DNA of 64,000 nt from Bdellovibrionia bacterium. Its GTDB lineage: Bacteria; Bdellovibrionota; Bdellovibrionia; Bdellovibrionales; JAGQZY01. The position numbers were made by a program, and so were the translations under genes. Below, piece by piece: positions 26,416-34,198 of this stretch (its first letter is position 1; each line of letters begins with the position of its first letter). The stretch lies in contig JAUHWH010000002.1 of NCBI GenBank assembly GCA_030424715.1, positions 1 to 64,000 on the forward strand, written 5' to 3'. The notes beneath the pieces are model-generated. The model was not told where the DNA came from. It was given only the letters and a program-made list of their open reading frames with translations, and made no database searches.

Positions 26416-28900
26416 GGAAAAAGAGGCATCACTTTGCGAAGAACTCCCCTATTGGGATTTCTTCTCTACACCTCAGCCCCACGCTGTGCTTTCTGACTCA
26501 TCAATCGTTATGGGTTTTCAGTCTGAACTTCTAGATATTGAATGTATGGACGATTCCGAAGTCAATAACCTCACAATGGCTATCAGAAATTGTCTTAACT
26601 CAGTTTCTGAGGGCAGTTATATTCAATTTTACTTGGATGTAGACTCCAATTTTAATAACGTTGCTCAAAAGCATATTGACCTTAGAAAAGATAATCTTCA
26701 CCCACTCATTGCCAATATTGCAAAGTCCAGAGACTCTGTAATTAATCGAGATATCGAAGAACGAAATCTCTATAATCCAAAACTTAAGATTTATCTTCGC
26801 AGAGTGGTTGAAACTCCAAAATCGACTTCAATTTTAAAAAAGGCTGAAGAGTTCACGAAGGTAAATTCTGAACATTATGACGATTTATATGAAAGCGTTT
26901 CTCAAGACTTGGACATTCTTCGTTCTGCATTTGAAAGTCTTGGTCTTCACACTCATGACCTGACAAAAGAAACAATTTTGGAAGATATTTACAAATTCTT
27001 TAATCCAAAAAGATCAAAAGATATTGGTGCGCCAACTATTCAATCTGTAAAGAATGAAAACTTGGAAGAAAAAATCCTTTCATCTGAGGAATGGCTTGCT
27101 AATTCTTCACCAAGGGAACAACTGACCTTTGGTGATCTTGTTCTTAGCTTAAGACAGTTTACACTCGATCTATACCATCACCGAGTAATTAGCTTAAAAA
27201 CGCTCCCAGAAAATACATTTGCAGGCCAACTGAGCCACTTTTTAAGAATGCCTTTTCACTATTCGATTCTTCTTTCAATATATGTTCCTTACCAGTCCAA
27301 TGAAATGGCGAAACTACAACAAAAAAGAAAAATGGCCCACTCACTGGCCGCAAACGACTCTGGGAAAGCCAGCGATTTAGAAAGTGAATCAAAACTTAGT
27401 GCCACTGAGGAATTGATTCGAGAACTCTTAAATACAGGGCAAAAAATCTATTCGGTTCAGATGAACGTCCTTTTGAAAGAGGAAGCCTCAAAAGAGGGGG
27501 AGAAAAAACTCAATCGCCAGGTACGTGATGTTCTTTCTAGGTTTCGCTCTCTTCAAGGTGCTGAAGCACTAGAAGAAACTGTAGGGTCATGGAAGGTCAT
27601 CAAAGGGAACTTCCCAATGTCGCCTATTAAACAAGAACGCTCAAAGAAAATGAAAACAAATAACTTGGCAGATTTCATTCCCCTTTATGGACCTCGAAAA
27701 GGAGATGAGAACCCTGTGATTTTGTTTCGCAACAGAATGAATGGGCTCATTAGCTACGATCCTTTTGATTCAAAGCTAAATAATTACAACTGCCTTGTTA
27801 CAGGATCATCTGGATCAGGAAAAAGTTTTTTAAATAACTGTATCTTACTCCAGGAAATGGCAAGAGGATTGAGAGTTTTCGTAATTGATATTGGTGGTTC
27901 TTATAAAAAACTGACCGAAGCTCTGGAAGGCCAGTACATTGAAATGGACCTTTCAGAAAAATATAAAATTAACCCTTTTCATATTAACGACATCGAGGCT
28001 GGACCTAGCAATCAAAAGATTAAGACTTTGCTTTCAATGATTGAATGTATGGTCACAGATGAGGGAATGGAAAAACTTGATAAATATACAAAAATCGAGG
28101 TTGAGAAAGAAATTATTGCTCTTTATGAACAAAAGAAGACTGAAGGAAAAATTCCTATTCTTTCGGATTTAGAATCAAAGCTTAAAAAAAGTTCTGAGCC
28201 CTCTTTAAAGAAAATTGCAAAAATGCTCTACATTTGGACCGGAAACCGCCCCTACGGAAAACTCTTGGATGGACAGGGTGAACTTAGAACAAACGCCGAA
28301 ATTTGTTCTTTCGATCTAAAGGGCCTCTCTCAATACCCGGATCTCCAAAGTGTAATGATTCTGACCTTAACTGATTTCATCCTCTCACAAGTTGAGGGGG
28401 ATAGATCAGTTAAGAAGCGAATCATCTTAGACGAAGCCTGGGAACTTTTAAAATCCCAAGCTGCTGCAACCTTTATGGAATACTCGGCTCGAACCCTAAG
28501 AAAAACAGGTTCAGGAATCACCTTTATCACCCAAGGTGTAGAGGAAATTGCTAACTCCCCTATTGGGTCAGCAATCCTCAATAACACGGCGACAAAAATT
28601 CTTATGTTACAGCGTGGTGACATAGATATTCTGCGAAAAACACTTAAGCTCAATTCTCAAGAACTTGAATTAATACAGTCTCTAAAACAAATGAAGGGAC
28701 ATTACTCCGAGGGATTTCTCATTGAGGGGCTTGAAAGCCAAGTCATTCAGGTTCATCCGTCCCCACTAGAGTATTGGCTTGCAACCAGTGATGCTAATGA
28801 CAACAACTACCTCTATGGACTCATCGAAGATGGGATGAACTTTAATGAAGCGGTTGGACAAGCGGCCGAAAAATACCCCCACGGCATTAACCAAACTTAG
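26402..28900 (+). CDS. virB4: VirB4/TrbE-type T4SS ATPase
   Basis: The 832-residue protein has Walker A GSSGSGKS at about 468-475 followed by VFVIDIGGSYKKL, and Walker B RIILDEAWELL near 673. The HTQGVEE-type segment (FITQGVEEI) follows. It is the conserved ATPase energising pilus assembly and substrate transfer at the inner membrane. AAGGAG precedes its start and it is translationally linked with virB3. Confidence 0.93.
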   Translation: MGVFKEKEASLCEELPYWDFFSTPQPHAVLSDSSIVMGFQSELLDIECMDDSEVNNLTMAIRNCLNSVSEGSYIQFYLDVDSNFNNVAQKHIDLRKDNLHPLIANIAKSRDSVINRDIEERNLYNPKLKIYLRRVVETPKSTSILKKAEEFTKVNSEHYDDLYESVSQDLDILRSAFESLGLHTHDLTKETILEDIYKFFNPKRSKDIGAPTIQSVKNENLEEKILSSEEWLANSSPREQLTFGDLVLSLRQFTLDLYHHRVISLKTLPENTFAGQLSHFLRMPFHYSILLSIYVPYQSNEMAKLQQKRKMAHSLAANDSGKASDLESESKLSATEELIRELLNTGQKIYSVQMNVLLKEEASKEGEKKLNRQVRDVLSRFRSLQGAEALEETVGSWKVIKGNFPMSPIKQERSKKMKTNNLADFIPLYGPRKGDENPVILFRNRMNGLISYDPFDSKLNNYNCLVTGSSGSGKSFLNNCILLQEMARGLRVFVIDIGGSYKKLTEALEGQYIEMDLSEKYKINPFHINDIEAGPSNQKIKTLLSMIECMVTDEGMEKLDKYTKIEVEKEIIALYEQKKTEGKIPILSDLESKLKKSSEPSLKKIAKMLYIWTGNRPYGKLLDGQGELRTNAEICSFDLKGLSQYPDLQSVMILTLTDFILSQVEGDRSVKKRIILDEAWELLKSQAAATFMEYSARTLRKTGSGITFITQGVEEIANSPIGSAILNNTATKILMLQRGDIDILRKTLKLNSQELELIQSLKQMKGHYSEGFLIEGLESQVIQVHPSPLEYWLATSDANDNNYLYGLIEDGMNFNEAVGQAAEKYPHGINQT

Positions 28901-28908
28901 GAGGCACC

Positions 28909-29613
28909 TTGAAACGTTTTAAGTATTTCTTCATCGTTTTTTTAATGACGATGACAACAACATATTCAAGACCTGCCAAAGCTGATCTCTGGGGTGGCGA
29001 CGTTGCAGTTTTGGTTCAAATTCTAGCCAACGCTCTTCAGCAGCTTGCTCAATTACAAAAGATTCTCTCTACGGGGAGCGATACTTTGGGGATTATGAAA
29101 GATATAAATTCTGGTCTCAAACAAGGTCTTTCCATTATAAGCATCATCAACCCAAAGTTTGATCCCGGATTGTATGGAAACCTTGATACTGCCGACAAAG
29201 TATTGAGGGCCATTGAGGACTTATATGGAGCCATTCCCCAAACAGCAGAAGCGAGGCTTCAACAGGCTCACGATCAGTCCGTTGCCGAAAGTATCGCAAT
29301 GAACGGAACCCTTTTTAATTTTGCGGATCAAGCAGATGAAGAGAGTAAGAGAATTGTTGCTCACGCCAAAGTGGCCAACCAAAAGGGAGCTGCGAAACTA
29401 ACAGCCCAATCAATTGCAGTTTTGATAAATGTAAGTACCCAGGTCTTAAGAACCAACTCGATGATGCTTAAAATGATGGGTCAAAATGTTGCAATGGAAA
29501 ATAGGAAATCAAAATTAGAATCTGCCCAGTTTAAAACGCAGTACGAGAGTTTATCAAATGCGATTGGAGAACTCCCTCAAGAACCTAAACTTCAACCACT
29601 AACAGGGAACTAG
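28909..29613 (+). CDS. VirB5/TrbJ-like T4SS periplasmic protein
   Basis: The protein has 234 residues with a signal peptide (FFIVFLMTMTTTYSRPAKADL) and long helices containing LVQILANALQQLAQLQKIL, a pattern of TrbJ/VirB5 minor pilus subunits. The start is a TTG at 28909, supported by AGGAGG at 28899-28904. It lies between virB4 and virB6, as expected. Confidence 0.75.
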   Translation: MKRFKYFFIVFLMTMTTTYSRPAKADLWGGDVAVLVQILANALQQLAQLQKILSTGSDTLGIMKDINSGLKQGLSIISIINPKFDPGLYGNLDTADKVLRAIEDLYGAIPQTAEARLQQAHDQSVAESIAMNGTLFNFADQADEESKRIVAHAKVANQKGAAKLTAQSIAVLINVSTQVLRTNSMMLKMMGQNVAMENRKSKLESAQFKTQYESLSNAIGELPQEPKLQPLTGN

Positions 29614-29615
29614 AT

Positions 29616-30533
29616 ATGCCAGAATTTGACGTACTCGGCCCCTTGGCAAAAGGCTTACACCAAGAGTTTGTGACGATCTACTATCTTTTGCTTCCCGTGT
29701 TTTTTGCATTAGCAATTGTCACACAGTGGTTCAAGGCTGGGCGAGGGACTGCTGACTTTTTAGATATTTTAAGACGTGCGATTATATCTACGCTCCTTTT
29801 GGTAGCTCTTCCAGATATAACCAACGCAATACTATTCATTGTTGAAGGAATTTGTGAACGGATCGACACCGTAAACTCGCTAGATAACATTGTGAAGATG
29901 GCTCAAGAGAAGTCAAAAGAGTATTCTCTTTCAACTTCAAGTATTCTATTGCAGTTCAACACCCTTTTAATCGCCATCTTGTCGTTTTTGAGCTACCTCA
30001 TAGTTTATGTCGCTCGCTACATAATGATCGCTATGTATTACTTTTACTGGATATTTTTTATGATATCCGCTCCCCTGCTGCTGTTGTTCAATATGTTTTC
30101 CTCAACCAGTCAGATTACGGCCAATCTATTTAAAGGAATGATTGAAGTGGCTAGCTGGAAAATCGTTTGGGCCATACTGGGAGCCATGCTCTCCGCACTG
30201 TCATTCGGAGATATTTATCAAGTGGAGGGAAATTACATCACGTTAATTGTAATGAACTTTGTCATAGCCATAGCAATGCTTTTAACTCCACTACTCGTGA
30301 AATCTCTAGTCGGAGCAGGAGCACAGTCAACCTCTAGTACATTAGGGTCAATGGCATTTGGAGCAATGGTGGCAGCCCCTGCCAAAGTTGCTGCGGTGGC
30401 CACCACAAGTAGAAGTACAATTCAAACCAGTCACCAATTTATAAAAGCAAAAGCGACTAGCGCAAGACAAGCCTTTGCTAAAAAACCAATAAGGAGTGCA
30501 AATGATTACATCAATTACCCTCAAAAGAAATGA
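29616..30533 (+). CDS. virB6: VirB6/TrbL-like T4SS membrane protein
   Basis: The 305-residue protein has at least five hydrophobic helices (about 20-36, 50-70, 100-150, 175-195, 205-235) and a basic, Ala/Thr-rich cytoplasmic tail. This is typical of the polytopic VirB6/TrbL core protein. It begins 2 bp after the VirB5-like stop and overlaps the VirB8-like gene by 32 bp. Confidence 0.8.
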   Translation: MPEFDVLGPLAKGLHQEFVTIYYLLLPVFFALAIVTQWFKAGRGTADFLDILRRAIISTLLLVALPDITNAILFIVEGICERIDTVNSLDNIVKMAQEKSKEYSLSTSSILLQFNTLLIAILSFLSYLIVYVARYIMIAMYYFYWIFFMISAPLLLLFNMFSSTSQITANLFKGMIEVASWKIVWAILGAMLSALSFGDIYQVEGNYITLIVMNFVIAIAMLLTPLLVKSLVGAGAQSTSSTLGSMAFGAMVAAPAKVAAVATTSRSTIQTSHQFIKAKATSARQAFAKKPIRSANDYINYPQKK

Positions 30534-31089
30534 AATACCAAAAAAGCTCGCTGAGCTAATTCATTCCAATCAATTTTTAAAACTCTTTGGGTTCGGCTCA
30601 CTCATCGTTCTGGTTTTGTCATTCATCGCAATCATTATGATGGCCAACAAAGCACCGGAAATTATTGTCTTGGATATACAAGGTAATAAAATTGAAACTC
30701 AGGGCGTACCAAGTGTTAAAAATTTTATTGAAAAAGCAATCCGCGAGTACATTAAGTATCGTTATGATTGGACCCATGAAGACGTAAAAAAGAAACTTGA
30801 AAGCGCTGAAGTTTTCATCACCAAAAGTAATCGCAATGGATTCAACGACTCCATTCAAAAAGTCATCAATTTCAGCACCAGCAAAAAGGCTAGCCAACTC
30901 GCCTACCCCAGGAAAATTGAAATTGATCTCAAAAAGCAGGTCGCCAAAGTTGAGGGGGATCGAATCACCTCAATTTTAGGTGCGAGAGCCGCAGGAAGCC
31001 TCAAAATAGAGCTTCATTTCAAGAGTGGCCCTCACACCCCCAGAAACCCTTGGGGCGTTTATATCGCTAAAGAGATTGAGCTACTTTAA
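30502..31089 (+). CDS. VirB8/TraE-like T4SS protein
   Basis: The protein has about 195 residues, with one N-terminal membrane helix (about 28-50) and a periplasmic alpha/beta domain ending PWGVYIAKEIELL. Size and plan match TraE/VirB8. AAGGAG lies 5-7 bases before ATG 30502, so I chose this over a GTG six bases earlier. After this gene the transfer operon is broken by 8.5 kb of cargo and resumes at 39572. Confidence 0.7.
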   Translation: MITSITLKRNEIPKKLAELIHSNQFLKLFGFGSLIVLVLSFIAIIMMANKAPEIIVLDIQGNKIETQGVPSVKNFIEKAIREYIKYRYDWTHEDVKKKLESAEVFITKSNRNGFNDSIQKVINFSTSKKASQLAYPRKIEIDLKKQVAKVEGDRITSILGARAAGSLKIELHFKSGPHTPRNPWGVYIAKEIELL

Positions 31090-31131
31090 CCCTATGTTAA
31101 ATTACTGTATTTGCTTACTCTTTAACCACTC

Positions 31132-31172
31132 TTAATCTAGGATTAATTCCTTGCTCTTAATCTCAGATTAAG
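31132..31172 (+). promoter_or_regulatory. Two palindromic operators before the mqsRA-like pair
   Basis: TTAATC-N3-GATTAA occurs twice, at 31132-31146 and 31157-31171. The second extends to a 17-base palindrome, CTTAATCTCAGATTAAG (31156-31172). The centres are 25 bp apart, and the second site ends 7 bases before the GGAGG ribosome binding site region. E. coli MqsA also binds a palindrome with a three-base spacer, though of different sequence, so these are probably antitoxin autoregulation sites. Confidence 0.75.
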
Positions 31173-31189
31173 TTATATTGGAGGTAGTT

Positions 31190-31579
31190 ATGACACCAAA
31201 GTACGACCTCAAACAGATGCGATCTCTCGTTCATGCTGGAGATTTAGGCAAGATCTGGTTTTCAGCGCCCAGTCGCTCCGTCTACGAGGTTATTCGAGTT
31301 TTCAAAGAAACCGATAACCCCAAGAACTACGAGGAAGCCATTGATTTTATACTCCGAGGCCTGTTGGCTTTGACAGAAGAAGACTTCGTTAAAGTGTCCC
31401 CCCAGTGGGATAATGAGTTTGCTGATGTTTATGGATTGGAATTTGAAAACTTACCTTGGTTTGTGAAATTTATTTTAAAGGGCGAAGAACTGGAAGAAAT
31501 ATCCTTTCACCCACCAAAGGAAGAAATGAAAACTGTGAGTGGTAACGTTATTCCACCCGAGGAGAAGAAAGATGGCTAA
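31190..31579 (+). CDS. MqsR-like toxin (mRNA interferase family)
   Basis: The protein has 129 residues. The order YDLKQMRSLVHAGDLGKIWFS, then ALTEEDFVKV, then DVYGLEF...WFVKFIL...ISFHPP follows the MqsR family plan, which ends in a conserved DVY-x-Y-K-SFH segment. MqsR cleaves mRNA at GCU sites and belongs to the RelE-like fold. The ATG at 31190 follows GGAGG. The gene overlaps the antitoxin gene by 8 bp. It could stabilise the ICE in its host. Confidence 0.75.
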   Translation: MTPKYDLKQMRSLVHAGDLGKIWFSAPSRSVYEVIRVFKETDNPKNYEEAIDFILRGLLALTEEDFVKVSPQWDNEFADVYGLEFENLPWFVKFILKGEELEEISFHPPKEEMKTVSGNVIPPEEKKDG

Positions 31580-32000
31580 AAACAGAAGATGTGGAAATTG
31601 TGGCTCTACCAATTTAATTTCTTCTAAAGAAAATACCCTTTCTTTACCCTGGAAAGACTACCCTTCTGTTTTGATTACTGAAGAAAACAGTCTTATGACT
31701 TGCAAAGATTGTCATGAAGCTGTGTTTTCAGCATCACAAGGGAAAATGATTGATGAACTCGTGATGAAATCGATCAACTCCCAGATTAATCTTTTTATTA
31801 AAATGATTATTCAGAGAGAAAAATGTGAACAGAAGGAAATCGCTGAACACATAGGGGTCAGTCCTGAGTATTTATCCGAAATTAAAAGCGGAAGGAAAAC
31901 ACCAAAGTTTCAGACTTTTAATTTTCTTAAGACACTGGCATTGGACGAAAATTCATTTAAGATCTCCTCCCCTAACTACAAAGACTGGAAAACGGCTTAA
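31572..32000 (+). CDS. MqsA-like antitoxin with zinc finger and HTH
   Basis: The protein has 142 residues. The N-terminal half has two CxxC pairs (CGNC near 7 and CKDC near 44) forming a zinc-binding domain that would bind the toxin. The C-terminal half is an XRE-type helix-turn-helix (KEIAEHIGVSPEYLSEIKSGRKTP). This is the domain order of MqsA. The ATG (31572) lies inside the toxin stop region (ATGGCTAA), with GAGGAGAAAG upstream. It should repress the operon through the palindromes at 31132-31172. Confidence 0.8.
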   Translation: MAKNRRCGNCGSTNLISSKENTLSLPWKDYPSVLITEENSLMTCKDCHEAVFSASQGKMIDELVMKSINSQINLFIKMIIQREKCEQKEIAEHIGVSPEYLSEIKSGRKTPKFQTFNFLKTLALDENSFKISSPNYKDWKTA

Positions 32001-32097
32001 AGGCACCTTCTTGTCTTAAATTGAAGCAAAATCGTCATCATTTCCGAAGAGATAGGCATATTGAATCCTGAAATTGACCTAATCTCTAATCCCATTT

Positions 32098-32454
32098 ATG
32101 ATAAAAACGATGTTAAAGTCGTTTGTATCCTTAGTTTTGCTTCTTAGCTTTAGCACCAATCTGATCATGGAGTGGGACGGTGTCGCATCTAGTGGAGAGG
32201 CTTCATTCTCAAACTTTGAACAGTGTTTGGATACAATTTCTGGGCCCTGTGAATGCCCAGACGGTGAAGATTGTTCTGGAGACGGATGTCAAGACTGTCA
32301 CTGCTGCCACAATCACGTGAGATATTTAACTCAATCACCGCTATTGGCAATGAACAAATCAGCTGAAGAAACGGACTTATCTAGTTTAAGAGACACTTTC
32401 TATTCTCAACCTTTTTTAGAATCAAATCGGAGACCTCCCAAAAAAAGTCTTTAA
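32098..32454 (+). CDS. Cys-rich exported leader protein of czc operon
   Basis: The protein has 118 residues with an N-terminal hydrophobic signal and a dense cysteine cluster (CECPDGEDCSGDGCQDCHCCHNH) near 59-81, well suited to bind zinc, cadmium or copper. No family is recognised. It is placed 42 bp before the czcC-like gene, just as another Cys/His-rich exported protein stands before cusC. It is likely a periplasmic metal-binding accessory. Confidence 0.65.
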   Translation: MIKTMLKSFVSLVLLLSFSTNLIMEWDGVASSGEASFSNFEQCLDTISGPCECPDGEDCSGDGCQDCHCCHNHVRYLTQSPLLAMNKSAEETDLSSLRDTFYSQPFLESNRRPPKKSL

Positions 32455-32496
32455 TCCTTTTTTAAATTAAGACTTTATTTATTTTGGAGGTATAGG

Positions 32497-33768
32497 GTGA
32501 ATTCCTTATTTGTCCCCGTCTGCTTCTCGTGGATAAGCAGCTTGGCTTTTACATTGATATGCGCACTGGCACCTTTTTCGAGTGCTCAGGCAGAATTTTG
32601 CGAAATTACCAGCGAAAATGAGATTCTTAAAAAAATAAAAGAATCTCACCCTGAATTGAGGATTAAGGGCTCTCAGCTTCAAGTACTAGAAGCTGGAATT
32701 GATCAAGCCTCACAGGTCCCCAACCCTCAGGTCAATTTCACAACGAACCACGGGGATAGAAATGGTTTTGGAAGCTCGGAAACCACCGGAAGCTTACAGT
32801 ATGTTTTTGAAATGGGACGCAAGCAATCTTCAAGAATAGGAGTTGCGGAAAGCCAACAGAAGCTAGGCGAGATCAAACTTAATAACAATTCTGATCAGAT
32901 ACTAATCGATGCGACTCTTAAAATTGCAAGGCACTCACAAGTTTCTACCATGCTTTCACTTTATAAAGAGTCCCTTGATGTGTTTAAACAGGTGCGTACA
33001 TCTTTAAGGAAAAATAAGCAATTATCCCCAGAACAACAAGTTCAAGAAGATATTGTCGATATGGAAGTCAGTAAACATCGAATCAGAATCTCGAAATTGC
33101 ATTCTGAATTTGCTTACCTAAACCGACTTCTTCAGTTTTATTCTGGGCAAGATTGTAAAATTTCTATCAAGGATGATGGCTTGAACTTCCCAAAGCCTAA
33201 ATCCATTAATGTTGATGCAGCAAAAACCCCAGCATTTAGAGAGCTCGAGTGGGAGTCAAAATTAACTGGTCAGAAATTATCTCTGGCAAAATCTGACTCA
33301 TACCCTGACATTAAAATTGGCCCCAGTATGCAACTAGAAAGAGGAATGGGCCAAGATGTTGATCGTTTCGGAGTTTCACTAACAATGGAACTCCCCATTC
33401 TGAACAGAAACCAAGGTGGTCGAGCTTTAGCAATGAGAAGGCAATCTCTTGCAGAGGCTCGTGTAAAATTTAATCGGACCGAAAACGATATCGAGATTCA
33501 GGCTCTTCTTGAAACCTATAAAACCGCTTTTGAAACACTAAACCTTGTTCCTAGAAAAGCAGAACTTCTCAAAAAGCATCACCGGATCGAAAAGTTCTTT
33601 TTAAGGGGATTAATTTCTATATCAACAATGGTCGATGGCCATGATGAACTACTGAATTTAATGGAAGAGCGAGACAAACACGAACTCTTGGCATTAGAAA
33701 CATTTTTAAAGATAAATCAGGCAAGAAATGAACTTGATTCAGCCTTAATGGTTTGGGGGCAAAAATGA
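32497..33768 (+). CDS. czcC: CzcC-like outer-membrane efflux channel
   Basis: This TolC-family protein has 423 residues and a signal peptide ending in PFSSAQA, followed by two OEP repeats; the segment SYPDIKIGPSMQLERGMGQD is typical of the second. The start is a GTG at 32497 with GGAGG six bases upstream. Its stop overlaps the start of the small adaptor gene by 4 bp (ATGA). Confidence 0.85.
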   Translation: MNSLFVPVCFSWISSLAFTLICALAPFSSAQAEFCEITSENEILKKIKESHPELRIKGSQLQVLEAGIDQASQVPNPQVNFTTNHGDRNGFGSSETTGSLQYVFEMGRKQSSRIGVAESQQKLGEIKLNNNSDQILIDATLKIARHSQVSTMLSLYKESLDVFKQVRTSLRKNKQLSPEQQVQEDIVDMEVSKHRIRISKLHSEFAYLNRLLQFYSGQDCKISIKDDGLNFPKPKSINVDAAKTPAFRELEWESKLTGQKLSLAKSDSYPDIKIGPSMQLERGMGQDVDRFGVSLTMELPILNRNQGGRALAMRRQSLAEARVKFNRTENDIEIQALLETYKTAFETLNLVPRKAELLKKHHRIEKFFLRGLISISTMVDGHDELLNLMEERDKHELLALETFLKINQARNELDSALMVWGQK

Positions 33769-34187
33769 CATTACGAATCTTATATTTTTCCTTAATTGCA
33801 TTGCTCATTATTAATGTTTCCTATGCAGGATCTTCAGGAGAACACCACTCCGAAGGTGACGAACACAATAAAAATAGGTTTGGACAAGAAAAGGCTATAA
33901 CTGATGTAGATGAACAAAACGGATTCAAGCTTTCTCCTGAATCTATCAAAACGATGGGGATTGAAACCAGAGTAATAGATGTGAAAGGCCCACAGATTCC
34001 CAAATCTTCATTTGTCTCTGTAAAAAACAAAAAAGGCTTCTATATCTTGAGAGATGGATATTTCAGTTTCGTAGAACTTAATTCTATTAGGGATCTTATG
34101 CCGAATGACAGAGTTGTCACAAAAGGAATGGGAATTATAGCAATAACTGATGTCTTCTCAACCGATGAAGCTGAATACTCTCACTAA
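33765..34187 (+). CDS. Minimal CzcB-like adaptor, lacking hairpin and lipoyl domains
   Basis: The protein has only 140 residues, against about 350-520 for usual CzcB. After a signal peptide and a His/Glu-rich stretch (GEHHSEGDEHNKN) comes FKLSPESIKTMGIETRVI, the conserved start of CzcB's mature part. It continues directly into IPKSSFVSVKNKKGFYILRDG and NDRVVTKGMGIIAITDV, which belong to the barrel and membrane-proximal C-terminal region. The lipoyl and alpha-hairpin middle is absent. The reading frame is clean, and the gene is coupled to czcC and czcA (11 bp gap). It may be a naturally minimal adaptor or a functional in-frame deletion. Confidence 0.65.
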   Translation: MTLRILYFSLIALLIINVSYAGSSGEHHSEGDEHNKNRFGQEKAITDVDEQNGFKLSPESIKTMGIETRVIDVKGPQIPKSSFVSVKNKKGFYILRDGYFSFVELNSIRDLMPNDRVVTKGMGIIAITDVFSTDEAEYSH

Positions 34188-34198
34188 GGTCGTAGTTT

